Position numbers and translations under genes: made by a program. This document shows positions 22,672 through 35,071 of a DNA stretch of 64,000 nt, piece by piece. Source of the stretch: Coriolopsis trogii (lineage: Eukaryota > Basidiomycota > Agaricomycetes > Polyporales > Polyporaceae); assembly GCA_020543525.1 (NCBI GenBank), contig JAHYIO010000023.1, positions 496,001 to 560,000 of the forward strand, in the 5' to 3' direction. Each line of letters starts with the position of its first letter. Positions within the stretch are counted from its first letter, which is position 1. The notes under the pieces were generated by a model. The model was not told the origin of the DNA, did not search any database, and saw only the letters and a program-made list of their open reading frames with translations.

Positions 22672-24775
22672 TTATAGCAACGCATCGACCTCGTCCCGGA
22701 AATCTTGCGACGAAGGCGCGGACGAGTAGCCGCTGGGATGGGGATCCACCGCGTAGGCCGGCACTTCCGCCATGGGGACCAACAACGGAGGATATACCGG
22801 TGGATGGTCTACAGGCTCGCTGTCTTCACCCGCCGACGGGGCCCTGGGAGGCAACACGGGCTCGAGAGGCGGGAGTTCCGCATACGACTGGGGATTTGGC
22901 TGGACTTGGGGTGCAGGTACGGGAGCCGGTTGGGGCGCCGGCTCAACCGCAGGCTGAGGGTCTTGAGAGGCAAAGATGTGGTTGACTGGGCATACTCTCA
23001 ATCGGTGGGTGCGATGTGAAGATGTCAAAGCGCTACTTACATTCCTTCGCATGAGCTACGTCGCCGGACATCAATGCTCTGCATGCAGGCGAAAGACCTC
23101 AACACTCACCATGATCTTTCTGCCGAGGGCACTGCGCGCCTTCAGCACAGTCAGGTCTGGCCATAACGTGCTCCTCGAGGAAACCTTTCTTACGCTCCCT
23201 CACCCACCAGTCGCGGAGGCCGAACAGCAGGACTTCTGTGGCGCAGATTCTACAGATTCGAGTACGCGGCGCGTTGGGATCGGGATCGATCCCGCCAATC
23301 GCGCCATTGCTTTCCGTGAAGAGATCGGACTCAATGAGAGGTGCAAATTGACGTGGTTGGCCTTGTATGTACGAAACAATCTGTGGCACATGCCGTCGGT
23401 GAGCCCGCGGCCAGACTACAGCCCACATTTGACGCACCTCACGATATATGTGTCGAGGGGTAAGGCCTTGGGCATTCAAGTAGTCCAACATGATGTCCAC
23501 CTCGACCGTGTTGCCATCGAAGCAGTCATAGACTTCACCACATTGAATCAGATCACTTAAATCCGCCAACCCATGAGGGTGTTGTAACTGGAGAGGCGCA
23601 GCGATACAGCGTTGAGGTACGTTGATCCCACAGAACGCGACTTGACAGAAGTCACAGCGGGTGGTAGTTGGTGCTCCCAACGCGAGGACGTTCTCGCTGG
23701 GTACACGTAAGATCACGATAAATTCCTATAAAATCTGACAGTCAGTGAGAGAATACACGCACCAGTTACCGCACACTTCATGACCGGGAGGGTTGCCATC
23801 TTCAACTAGCCACGCATTGTTCGGGTCCATATCGGGATCCACGATGGGGCGAGGGCATCGCCATCCCCATTGGTTTCCAGGAAGACAGTGTGGACAAGGC
23901 CGGACGTATAGTGCGTTGTTCGTCGGCACTGCTGGCTCTGGGGATGCTTGTCTAGGACTGGGTATCTGAGAGACTCTTGAGTATATGCACCCAGAACATC
24001 GCCAAGCGAGATGGAACATACCCGTAGGTGCAAACCCGGGGTGTATATAGCATCTGCCTGCATGCGCTCCGATACAGACCGCGCCTTCGAAGGGGCGTGG
24101 CGAAGGAGGATATCGACCACTTTCTCAATCGGTCGCGAGAATGATACGCTAGACGATATCGTCCTGCATGCCGGACAACTCGTGCCGCCGTTCTGTAACC
24201 AAAACACGTCCGTTCAGTAAACGCCACCGAGGTCTAGGATGATGGACGGTTCCGAGCCACACCGCGGACGCCCGCCGCATAACCAGGAAGCCGAGGGGCT
24301 ACTCACCTTAATCCAAAGGGTCACGCAACTATCACACACCGCACGTCGTTCAGCCCACCTCGCCACAGTCAGACCGGTCCCCAGAACACACGCACCTTCC
24401 ACAGAAGAAATGCTGGCAGGGCGCGACGACGACCGGTCGGTACACGATCGCCGAGCAGCACCCGCACTGCAACTCCTCCTCGAGCCCGTCCGCGAGCGCG
24501 GTGCCGTCCACGCCCTTCGCCTCCTCGTCCCCCGAGCCGCCGCCGCCACTGCCGTACGCCGGGGCGTCGTTCTCCTTCATCTTCTTGTGCGCCGTCGTCT
24601 TCTCCTCGTCCGAGTCTGACCCGTCAAACGCCTCCGACGCGCTCCGCTTCGCAGACATCGCCCCAGACACGGTGGCGCTCGTGGATGCGGCCTCTGTTTC
24701 TGGCATGGGGTCGATCGGACCGGGCCTCACGCTGGGGTGATCTGCAACAGCTGATTGGGGTTGGACGACGTCCAT
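22672..24775 (-). CDS. CHFR-like RING-finger E3 ubiquitin ligase without FHA domain
   Basis: Predicted ubiquitin ligase. The N-terminal 100 residues are disordered and acidic/Ser-rich. A C3HC4 RING follows across three exons: QCGCCSAIVYRPVVVAPCQH, FFCGRCVTLWIK and NGGTSCPACR. A cysteine-rich C-terminal region has YVRPCPHC, TRCDFCQVAFCGINVPQRC, CFDGNTVEVDIMLDYLNAQG and LTPRHIYRE, matching the Cys-rich zinc region of CHFR. A further CRICATEVLLFGLRDWW motif and a Pro/Ala/Gln-rich tail close the protein. Unlike CHFR and yeast Dma proteins there is no FHA domain, and no room for one upstream. A 15-base micro-exon at 23041-23055 (AHAKE) is needed near the 3' end. The exon join around 23760 (VCGNWC) is the least certain. 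The start at 24775 is the only good ATG. Confidence 0.85.
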
Positions 24776-25463
24776 GAGACCTCTTGACACTGTGAACGGA
24801 TATGTTTCGCGCAAAGAGACAGGCTCTCGGGCCAGATGGTGGTATGTGGTCAAGGAGAGTCCGATAATTACCTCGCCGTATTAGGAGTCGGAATATCACA
24901 GACGCTCGTCCCGATGTGATGGGGTACAGGGCGCCTCGCCTCTCAAGCGAAGACTTGCCTCAATCAGGACGTCTATCATCTAGGTAGGCAGCGCCGCAGC
25001 AGACGAAAGAGAAGGACAATAGTAGATGTAGGCGGGTGCTGGAAGTGGAACACGACGAGAGCATCAGGTGGAAGCTATACTACACACTGCTATGAAGCCG
25101 AGATCGAAGAATACAGTATGATAGGGAGGTATACGCAGCGCTCATGCAACGAGCTGTCCATCACGTTCCTATCTATGCGGTGAGGGCTTGCAAGGGGAGA
25201 AGTTTCCGACGGGAGGGGCACAACATGTCCGTGTGCTTGTGTATGATAAACAGTGGAAAAGAAGAGGTATCGAGCGAGGGAGTTGAAATGGATCACAAAG
25301 CACTTAGATAATAGCAATACAGGCAAGATGTATAGTAATGTTGCAAAAAGCAGAGCAGAGCAAGAACGCACCAATAGAGCAGCACACAAATATACCACGA
25401 GAGACACGACAGCGACGAAAAAGATGAGGAGAGCAACGCGATCGCGAGGCTCCATGTCTGGCA
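24776..25463. other. Intergenic: CHFR-like promoter and 3' end of the second regulator
   Basis: Both neighbours are on the minus strand. An open minus-strand frame at 25090-25464 reads as hydrophobic residues, but it begins inside the last exon of the next gene and is probably 3' untranslated sequence. No gene supported. Confidence 0.5.
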
Positions 25464-28400
25464 CTATTTAAATTCTGATGATCCTTGGCTCGGCACCGAG
25501 GAGACTTCCTGAGGAGGCCCAAGGGCGGAGGGAGCCGGTACCGAAGCGGCATAGCAAGAATTGCGCAGCTTGTCCTGTAATTCTTCCCATCGGCGGCACT
25601 GTTCTACGGGTGTCAGGAACCAAGGCAAAATCAAGTCAGAACGCTGAGCATGGCACCTTTTAAAACGTCGTCGTACCTGGACAGGGCCACAGCTTCATAA
25701 GAAATTCCACCGGCTTTGACAGCGCCTTGGCCACATCGAGCGCGAGCGTGAGCGACTGATCATACGACCACAAGGTCAACGCCCTATAGGTACCCATCGA
25801 CGATCCCGGTCCCAGCCGCACGTGGGAACGACACGTCCGTCAGGGGCACAAGGAGGCAAGGCACACCGCGCACGGGCACGACGAAGGGGCACGACGGACA
25901 ACACGGAGGAGAAAGAAAGGGTTCACGAGAGTCAGGCACGCGAAGCGGGACATTCCAGCAAGTAGCACACGCACCTGTCTATCTGCGACATGAACCAGAA
26001 CAGCAGGAACGGCCGTTTCGCGAGGTCGGAAGCGGGCAGGCCGGTGACAGAAGGCAGGCCTGCATTCACCACGCGCTTCGCGAGGGACGCCTGGTGTTGC
26101 ACTGCGCACCCGAAAGAGGCGACGAAGAGGGAAAGGATACGGTCATCAGCAATCCTCTGAGGTACTCGGGAAGTGAACGGGCGAGAGAGGTACGTACGCC
26201 ATTCCTCCGCCTTCCGCCGATAGAACAGCAGATTGGCGTGCCTACCACCGCAGTCATCAGCACACCATGGCCACCACCGACACCCACAACTCCTCGCGAC
26301 CGTCGCGGGGTTGGCGGGGGCGAGAGATGAATTACGTACGCCGTCGACTGTGGTAGACACCGCTGGAACTCGTACGCGATGCACATCCGCGAACTACGGT
26401 GGCGCGGATCGCCAGAACGTCAAATACGCGTATGCGTACACATCGGTGGCGGAAGAGGTGAAGCAAAACAGACGATCAGTGAGGCCTCTCTGCGAACGAT
26501 CAGGGCGAAATGCAACTTACTTGAACAGCAGCTCCCTGCCCTGGAAGAGGAAAGCCCGCTCGATGCCGCAATTGTGTCTTCCCAACGCCTCCTCGATCGC
26601 GTCGATCTCCGTCCACGCGTCGAGCGCGAACTGCGCCTTGTCTGCGTCTGACAGGTGCGTGTCCGCGCGCATGTTGACGCAGGCGTTCCACATCAGCATC
26701 GCACGCGTATAGAGCGCCCACACGGAATTTTTAGAGGGCGGCGGTACGGTGGGCGAATCGTCCGCCCGGGTGAGTGACTCCCCCGGGAACAGGAGCGCGT
26801 ACTGCCAGTAGAGAGAAGAAAAGCGTCGGGGATAAGCGTGCGTCGGAGGAAGCCCTTCCCACATTAGACCAAATAGTGTACGACACTCACGTTTCGCGGA
26901 TCCATCAAGAACAACCGCTGTGTCTGTATATCCCCGCTGGCGTCGTACGAGCTGTGTCCGGCGCTGAGCATGACGCTGCTCCAGACGAGACGCCGGCACT
27001 CTTCCTTGCGGATATCGCTCTCGGTCCATTCGCTCTGCCAGGTCGGTGTCAGGTCCCAGAGCGGGGCGAATTCTCGCACCGATGGCCAGGTGTGCCCAAG
27101 GGTGAATGTCATGCAGCTGCAGGTGGACGTGATAGCGGCGGTTTGCCCTTGTGACTGCGCAGGAGGAAAGTATTGAGACGGTGGATAGGAATGGGAGCGC
27201 ATTGGGTGTCCATCGGGCTTGATTCCGGGTGACAGCAGGATACCGGGTGAGGGCAGGCCGGAGGGAGATACGGGCCACTGAACGGCGGATGTGGGGTGAA
27301 CAGCGGGTGGGTGCAGAGTATGCGGCAATGGGAAATTTTCAACCGTTGAGAAACATAGATTGTGGGCTGCATCAGGAGTGACGATGGGGACGGACGAGGA
27401 GAATATGGACACACGGGGATCTGCCTCGTCGAGGGATAGCAGATTCATGCCCCGGAGCAGGGAATCGAGGAAAGCCATAGAGGATCGGACACGCGTCGTG
27501 GAGTGTAACGGATGCGCGCAAATCTCAAAGAACGCAAGGAGCTGGAAGTCGACAAAAACCGCGGTTAACTCCTACGCCTGTGCACAGCGAAATAACCACG
27601 CACCCATGCGGCCTGGACAAGACTGTGGTCGACCCATCGCGAGCTCAAGCTCGCCTCGAGCGCACTCTGCGCCTGGTCCCGCAGCCTCAACGCCCTCTCC
27701 CTCCCCGGCTGCCCCAGGTCCTGGTCGTGGCTCCGGAAAAAGGTGGCCAGAGCGAGGGCGCCGAGAATGAGGCTCGGCTGTATGCTGTGGCGTGCGCGTG
27801 GATCGAGCAGGGAACCGAAGAAACGTGGAAGGTTGATGAAGTTCAACCAATGCGGCGACGCGCGGAAGCTGGCACGCAGATCGGCCGTGATGCTCTGCGT
27901 CGTGCTCTCCCGCAGCCCCGGCGAGATCGCCAGGCTCGTGTCTCCCGACGCGCCCCCGCCCCCGCCCCCGCCCCCGCCCCCGCCGTCGTGCGCGTACAGC
28001 ACCAGCAACGCGTCCCACCACGTCTCCCGCGTAAATTGCAGCCCCGGCTCCACGCCGATGACGCTCCTTTTCTCATCTTCGCCCTCCAGCCCGCTCTCGT
28101 CATAACCATACCCGTCTACCGCAGCCGTGTGCGGCAGCCCGTGCACACTCGGCGCGCCCACTACGTAACCGACAGTGACGGGCGTGTCGGCGGAAGCGGA
28201 CCCGAGCGGATGCGCCTCAAAAGCGGCCGCTGGGGTCTACGTGGGGAGGGTGAGCGGCAGCATTGATGTCGGCTAACGAAGGTGATGGACCTACGTGCGA
28301 GACACCCTGAGCGTGATCATGATGCTGAGAGTAGTGCGCACCGACTCCGCCTGAGACCCCGGGGCGTCCGACCTGGGTCAAGCCCTGCCGATGTCTGTTG

Positions 28401-29391
28401 TACATCCCCGAGTCGACCTCCTGGACGATGTTCAGGTTGTCGCCGCGGGGGTGAGAGTCGGTGGTCATATACGACGGCGCCGTAGAGCTGAAGGGGGGCT
28501 TGGTTTCCACAGGACTAGTACTCGCGCTCTGGGGCGAGACGAACTGGTCCGTGCTCCCTGGAGGAGGGGCACGTCTGCGCCTCCGCGGAGGCCGCTCAGC
28601 GGACCCGCCAGCAGAGCGCTGTCGTGCTCCTGGCACCCTGTCAGGACCACGACGTCTCGGTGCAGGGTCGTAGTTGCAGACCCCGGGGTTCTCAGTTCGG
28701 CGAGTGCAGTTGTGACAGATAGGTTTTGCGCCGTCGCAGCGAATCTTTCTGTTCCGACTGAGTCGCCGAGGAAATGAGCTTCGCGACTGCACCTCAGATA
28801 GAATGCGGCTCACCACTGGACACAAGCGACGTATACCCGCGTGCGGGGGCGGCCCTGTGTGGTCAAGGGCTGGTCTGGGGCTAATTCCAGCCGTGGCTTC
28901 TCTCTCCGTGAGCGGCCCGACGAGGGGCCCGAAGTCACGGACCGTGTGGGCGGGCTGGCGGACATGGTGTGCGCGTGAGACGGACCCGCGATGGGCTGCG
29001 AATGCGACAGGGTGGTCTGGGACATAGACATGTAGCCAGTGTGGTCAAGACGCGCTCTGGTGGTGTCCGGGGCTGGTTGTGCGTATGACCATACGTGATC
29101 TCTCGGCTGGGCCGGACCCTGGTGGTGCGAGTACGCGTCTGCTGGATGAGCTGCGCGAGAATAGTGCTGCTGCGGGTCGTGCTCAGCATGATGAAACATG
29201 CCGGATAACGAAGAGGATTGGGCGGGACTATCTGCTCTCCCATGACCGGTGTCGTAGGCTGTGCTTCTCGGGGGGAAAGATGGGTACGCGTACGCAGCGT
29301 TGGACGGTCCGGAGTGGTATGGCTGGGAGTTGTCGGGGGTGGGGTAAGAGCCACGATGGTTGGAGACAGGATAGGGAAGACCACCTGACAT
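25464..29391 (-). CDS. Zn2Cys6 transcription factor with N-terminal disordered region
   Basis: Nuclear regulator of unknown targets. The ATG at 29391 opens a Ser/His/Pro/Tyr-rich region of about 190 residues. The zinc cluster spans an intron: YVACVQ, then CRNRKIRCDGAKPICHNCTR and RTENPGVC, with a basic block APRRRGPDRVPG after it. The fungal regulator domain includes ETWWDALLVLYA, a run of glycines, FINLPRFFGSLLDPRARHSI, LILGALALATFFRSHD, LLAFFEICAHPLHSTTRVRS, EECRRLVWSSVMLSAGHSSY and SVWALYTRAMLMWNACV, then helices ending LVEFLMKLWPCP-like and a terminal VPSQGSSEFK. I traced the stop (TAG) to 25464. Internal introns between 25760 and 26500 were only partly resolved, so the total length is not given. 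Confidence 0.88.
27953..27982 (-). repeat. (GGGGGC)n hexanucleotide run encoding polyglycine
   Basis: Five runs of five guanines, each separated by one base, on the coding strand of the second Zn2Cys6 gene. They encode a glycine stretch in the regulator domain. Runs this close together with single-base loops are a classical G-quadruplex pattern. Confidence 0.9.
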
Positions 29392-29838
29392 GGTGCGTAT
29401 CGCGAGCGAAATTGCACGAGATGCTCAAACGAGTTTAGTGTTTGATACAGCACCCGAGGGGGATGCTACGAGATCTCGGGAGGAGGAAGTGGCTGGGACG
29501 GGAGCTGTAGGAAGCCGTTAGCAAGACATGTGTCGGCAGCGGAGGGCAGGGAGGAGGTGAGGCGGGAGCGGAGGCGAGCGTAAGGAAGGGGGTGTTGAGC
29601 AAACGACTGGGAGGCGGAGCGGGGACGGGCTGAGGCGATTGGATAAATAACATCTGGCGGGGCAGAAAGAAGCGATGGCCATATATGAATGCGCACGAGA
29701 GCTGGACGAATCAACTCCATTCGGGTTAGTTCACCATATCCTCGTGCGATTATGTAACGCGCAATTAACCCTCGGAAGCGGCAGGGAAGCGCCTCGCGTT
29801 GTTCTCCTCCTCCCTCTTGCCGCCTCCGCGTCCTCCGG

Positions 29839-31489
29839 TATAAACTTCGCTCACTTTGCCTCCAGCCCTTCCCTCCCGTCCCTGCGAGCCGCCCTCGACC
29901 GCCCGCCCCGTCGTCGCCCACCGTGGAGAGAGTTCAGCAGCGCGCGACCGCCCCGGCCCGAACCGAGATCCGCTGCTCTCAATGGCCTTCATCGAACCAG
30001 AGGCCATGCAGTAAACTCTCTTCTCAGAACCCGCCCCAGGCAGATATCTTTTCCCACTTCTCGCGATCGATGCGGTCTCGCCGCTTCCCCAGCGGCCGTT
30101 TCTCTTCGCGCCTCCCAGTGACAATGTCTCCCAGTCTCGTACGCCATCCTCCCCATCGCCCTCGACAGCTTCACATCTCGACCCTGGCCCATGCGTCCTC
30201 CCCCGCTTCCCTCGCGCTCCCGCCATCTGGACCTCCAATCTCAGCACCCTTCCAGCACAGCATCTCTCCCAGATACCGTCGCACAGAGCCTGATATAGCT
30301 CCAGCTGTTCGCTCTCATTAGACCTACGCCCTCTGCGCCTCTAAAGACCCCGTGCGCCGCCCGCCTGCTCCTGTCTGCCCCCTCTCCCTGTCTGCCACAA
30401 CCCGTCTTCGAATGGCGGCCCCTTGGCTCGCTCCACCCTTCCTGCCCACCAGAGTACGACTTGTGATTCGCCAGTCCCATGCGTCACCGAACCCAATCCG
30501 ATTCCTATTGCGCAATGCTGCAAGGCCTGACCCGTAGCGTCTGCCTCGCCGCCTTTTCCTCATTCGCTGCCGGAGAAACGTCGCTATTCTTGTCCGGCAC
30601 GGCACTTTCTAGCACTATCCTTCGGTGGGAGACGCGGCTCATCGCTGTCCCATCTCATCTCTCAGCATGGTCTAGCGACATTCCGCATTCCAGACCTGTC
30701 ACCCTCCCGTCCTTCCCTGCTCACGCCCGTTAAGACCTCTTTGTCTCCTCTCGTGATTACCTTCCACCGGAACATCATCCACTTCATGAAGCAGGATCCC
30801 TGCAGCTCTGCATTCCCTCACCCGCTACGATCATCGCCTTCCCCGCTTGCGATGGCGTCCTCCAGGCGCCATCGCCGTCATATGCACAAATCCCGCACGT
30901 CCTTCTCACTCGTACTCTTTCTGCGTGCTAGAAGGCTTCTCCGTACGACATCTTACGCGCCGTCGTGTCCAGGTGGATCTAGCATCTCGGCCTTCTGCAT
31001 CTCGCTGCTCGACGTGTGGCCCCGCGGCCATGGCTTCGGGAGGGCTCCAGTCTGGAGCGAGGGTCTCCAACGACGCCTTCTGAAGCTAACTATGCTAAGA
31101 AGGCTGCATGCAATCTGTCACTCAGTCGCAGACTATTTGCCGGGCGCACTTCCCATCGTGAGCAGGCGTGCGAGCGGAGGGAGAGCGGCCGCGCGCGCAC
31201 ACTATCTTCGGCGATCAAGATTCCTCGCCCGTAAATTGGTGAGTACCGAATCACCGGTCGAGACGTGTGGGATGTGGGACCGCGGACGGAGACGGGCGCG
31301 TATGTCGTACGACGTGCCGAGACGGAGTCCATAACAATACCGTACGCTGCTCCTACCGTCAACGCGTCAGTGCCCGTCACAGGGGGCCTGTTGGGTGGAG
31401 AGCGTGCAGAAGTTCTGGACACATATGGAGGACTGAATGCCCGTGCGAAGAGTCGCGGAGAGACGTGCTGGCTCGCGGCCCCGACGTGA
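29839..31489 (+). other. Unresolved coding-like stretch behind a TATA box; possible gene or relic
   Basis: A TATAAA at 29839-29844 lies about 140 bases before an ATG at 29982 (MAFIEPEAMQ). If a 33-base intron after that is removed, the frame continues QYLFPLLAIDAVSPLPQRP and a Ser/Pro-rich run to about 30280. Further coding-like pieces are ERGSPTTPSEANYAKKAACN (near 31050), ERPRAHTIFGDQDSSPVNW followed by a GTGAGT donor (31185-31243), and an open segment ending at 31489. I could not join these into one frame, and no family is recognised. It may be a real Ser/Pro-rich gene with unusual introns, or a decayed one. Confidence 0.3.
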
Positions 31490-33354
31490 CATGTATGTCT
31501 TAATTACCCTCGTCGGCAACGGGCGCGAAAGCCCCTCGGTGGATGTATGGCTGTATCGCGGGAAGGAGAAGGAGCAGGAGAACGTACGAACGAACGAACG
31601 CTTGGGCCCCGGCCGCACCTCCCTTCCCCATCGCCCACCCGCATTCGTCCGGCCACAAACGGTGGCCGGGTGGAAGCAGAGAACAGCCCGGGGGACTGGG
31701 TTGCGTGCATCGTCCTTTCCGCGTTCGTCGACTGCGCTTGACGTCAATGTTACATACGTGTACAATGCATCGGTAGCCTGTAGGCATGCGCTGGAAGCCA
31801 GACGGGCCTCGCACCCGTTCGAGCACCCCCAGTTGGGGGCCCTCGACCCTCGCCTCCAGCTTCCCGAGCCTCGAAGGGCGCGCTCGCTACCCAGGTCCCA
31901 GTCCGAGGGCTATGGACCACCTCGACCTCGGGATGAATTGTGGGCGTCGGTGTCGATACTTCAGATGACTCCACACAGCTCTCGGCGGGTGCAGTAGTTT
32001 AGTAGTATTAGTATCTCGACCCCTGTCTTAATTGACTGGACCCGACCGTCCGCCCCCGCTGTGACGTCGCCGGACGTCCTCGGGGTGATCACGTCTGCAC
32101 CCGACCTCCCGCGTTCTACTCAACGCCCGCGCTGTGCGCCACGGGAGCCCGAGGACATTAGGGATCTCGGCCGCATATACCGTGCTGATTGAGTGCCATT
32201 GAAGAAGTCCGTTGGTCCGTGATGTTATGGCAGTATTTCGTGAAGGTGCAGTGTTTCCGTCCTTCTCTCATTTCGCTAACGCAGGCCAGGCTTCTCTAGT
32301 CAAAGTTATAGGCTGGGAGAGCTGCTGTAATAGCGCTTGTGATACTCGCCTTCGAGAACAACTCTTCGAAGCGGAAATGTTTTCAGCGATGGGACATGTC
32401 GTATGTCGCGATAAGTCCTTCTACGGTCTGCATACCTCACGATGTTCGAATTCAAGCCACAAGAGCAGTTGCAGTCGGTGTCCTTACCCCAGGAATGATC
32501 GCGCGGGGTAAGAGACTGGAAGTGAATTAACCGGTGGGGACTCGATCACCGCCCGCATCAAAATTGCCATATACGGGATGAACTCACACCGCGCATGGCT
32601 GGGACGCAGGCGTGGGTGCAGATCAACCACGACGATCAAGTCCCTCTGCCTCCATCAGCTACTCACCGGTCCAGCTGACGTCCAACCACATCAGTCTTGG
32701 CTGCGCTCTGCCCTGACAAGTCGTAGAGTCTACAGTTGACGCGTGTAGCCGACAGGACACGGGTACAGTTCTGGCAGAGTCTCTTCGTGACATCCGCTCC
32801 GATAGCTGACTGTTTGGTTTTTCCAGTGGTCTCTCAACGTTGCACTCCGGGAACGCAATGGCAAAAACACCCGCGTCTCTTACCATAATCTCTTGTACGA
32901 ACGCATTGATCGACAATATACATCTCCCGCAACTTGGCTAACGACGTGTCCTCGTTCAGCGCCGCGGCATCGCGCTATGCATCCCCGACGGGGTTCTCCC
33001 GGTCAATCAACGTCTCAAGACGGTGTCTATCCTACCACAGGTGACAGAATCAGCTTTCTTGGCAACAAACATTGTTTGTCGTCCCCGCCGCCTCCCACCT
33101 CCAATTCACGACAACTGACCATGGCTGCACGCGATGCGTACCTGTCCAAGTATCTCCGCCGCCCATATATGCGTCTCAACTGCATGGATCGACAGCGTTC
33201 CCCTGATCACCTGCCCGTTTAGCAGTCTTGGCTGGCCCCGATTGTCCACTTGCACGCTTCCATCGTAGCGTCTCGGAGAGAGAGACCCGAACGGCGGGCG
33301 CGGCGCACTCGTAAGGGCACCTGCTCCAGCAACGTTGAACGTGCTGGTGAAGAG

Positions 33355-33360
33355 TATAAA
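33355..33360 (+). promoter_or_regulatory. TATA box of the lipase gene
   Basis: TATAAA lies 183 bases upstream of the lipase ATG on the same strand. Assignment is by position. Confidence 0.45.
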
Positions 33361-33542
33361 GCGGTCGCAGGACGGCCCAGTCATTTTTCTCGTCGCAGCA
33401 TCTTCGTCCTCGTCCTCGTCTCCCGACACGACACGACACGGAGAAGGCCCACGCGTCTACGACCTGCCTACGCCCAACGCCCCCTAGGATCACTGGCCTG
33501 ACCCTAGTCTCATAAACACGAATCCTCGTACCCCATAACGAC

Positions 33543-34711
33543 ATGCGCTTCTTCGCTTTTTCCTCTGTCGCCCTCACCCTGGCCGCGGCGGCGCTCGCCC
33601 TGCCATTGACGGAGCGGGCGGTGACGGCGGTGTCTTCTGCGGACCTCGCTGGCTTTGCGCCGTTCACGCGCTTCGCAGGGGCGGCGTACTGCGCGTCGAG
33701 CAAGATCCAGAACTGGAAGTGCGGAGCACTGTGCGATGCGCTGCCTGGCTTCCAGCCGACACTGACCGGAGGCGACGGCAATGCTGTCCAGCTGTGTGAG
33801 TGCCCGTACCCTTTCGCGTGCGGGAGGAACGAGACTCACGCAGCTCTCGGGTTCCCAACCACAGTCTTTGTCGGCTACTGGCCGGCGCAGAACTCCGTTG
33901 TGGTCTCGCACCAGGGGACGGATCCGACCGAGTTGTGAGTGGGATGTCGTTCTGGAAGAGGGCGCACGTGAGCTGAGGGATCGTCCCGTGACAGCCTGTC
34001 TGCGCTGACGGACATCCGGATCCTCCTCCGGGGCATGGACAAGACCATCTTCCCCGGCGTGACGAGCGCCGAACAGGCCCACGACGGGTTCCAGGCGGCG
34101 CACGCGAAGACCGCTGCGACGATCCTTGCGGAGACGCAGAGGCTCATCAAGGAAAAGGGCGCGAAACAGGTCATACTGGTCAGTATCGACGTTTGCGGTC
34201 TGCTTCCGGATGTCCATGCTGAAGAACGCGTCTGATACGTTCTGCTGCAGACGGGCCACTCGCTCGGGGGTGCGCTGGCCGAGCTGGACTCGCTCATGTT
34301 GGCACTCAAGCTGCCCTCGGACATCCACATCAAGGGTGTGACGTACGGTACGCCCCGCGTCGGGAACCCGGAGTTCGCCGCGTTTTTCGACAAAATGGTG
34401 CGCTCTCGCCGAGCCCATCGAGAGAGATTCATGAGGGTGCTCACCGGTGGCATGCACAGGTGCCGGACTTTGTGCGCATCAACAACGAGGAAGACATCGT
34501 GCCCATCGTGCCCGGCCGCTTCCTGGGCTTCCAGCACCCGCATGGCGAGATCCACATCGTCTCTCCCGGGAACGCCGTGCGCTGCTCCGGGAACGACAAC
34601 GCGAGCGACGACGCGTGCACGATCAAGACCGTCCCCAACGTTCTCGGCGGAGACATCCTTAACCACCTCGGGCCGTACGAGGGCATCTTCCTTGGCACGC
34701 TCTTCTGCTGA
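33543..34711 (+). CDS. Secreted class 3 lipase
   Basis: Extracellular alpha/beta hydrolase of the fungal lipase (class 3) family, acting on triglycerides or related esters. Five exons (33543-33795, 33865-33934, 33995-34178, 34251-34397, 34460-34711) sum exactly to 301 residues. A signal peptide is obvious (MRFFAFSSVALTLAAAALAL, cleavage after an Ala/Pro stretch). The oxyanion strand VVVSHQGTDP, the nucleophile elbow LTGHSLGGALAELDSL (Ser nucleophile), the Asp segment INNEEDIVPIVPGRFLGF and a His candidate in HPHGEIH are all present. Paired cysteines suggest disulfides. Intron 1 (69 bases) is a multiple of three without stop, so unspliced RNA stays in frame; the spliced form VQLFFVGYWPAQ fits the family. 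It faces a 360-base gap and then a gene on the same strand. Confidence 0.93.
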
Positions 34712-35071
34712 GCTCCGCCTCGGGTTTCGTCTCGTTTTGTTTAGGGTTATTGGGATGAATTGGGGATCGCCGGTACCGAGCAACGGCGGTCCCGGCATGA
34801 TATATACCTGGGTTGACTGTACGAATATGTAGTCTATTGCTACCCGGATACAGAGAGTGAAACACCCACCCACTCATCCTTCGCCGGCCGCGTCGCAGTG
34901 GCCCTCGAGGTGACGTCCAGGGTTTGACTTGAAGGAACGAAAAGGCGTCTCGCTTGAGTGGGGATCGAACGCCTGCCGGCATTTGCCACAGTAGAGCGCC
35001 AATTGCCAGACTCAACCTTCCGCGCGCTACCGCGGGCACTCTCATCTGAGCCCTTCCCTTCCTGACGGACG
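34712..35071. other. Intergenic, lipase 3' flank and FHA gene promoter
   Basis: No gene supported. A minus-strand segment near 34955-35030 has A-box- and B-box-like words, but its arms do not fold as a tRNA. Confidence 0.5.

Larger units (their letters stand above)
29392..33542. other. Gene-poor stretch, 4.1 kb
   Basis: No gene I can support fully. The left part (29840-31490) is pyrimidine-rich on the plus strand and has coding-like fragments, listed separately. From about 31500 to 33340 I see no recognisable domain on either strand. The right end holds the lipase promoter. Confidence 0.5.

Noticed and set aside
25090..25464. 124-codon hydrophobic minus-strand frame
   Set aside because: It starts within the last exon of the second Zn2Cys6 gene in another frame and is probably 3' untranslated sequence.
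34950..35035. Minus-strand tRNA-like segment with A-box-like TGGCAATTGG and B-box-like GTTCGATCC
   Set aside because: Acceptor and T-arm stems do not pair properly and the spacing from A-box to T-loop is too short. At best a tRNA relic.
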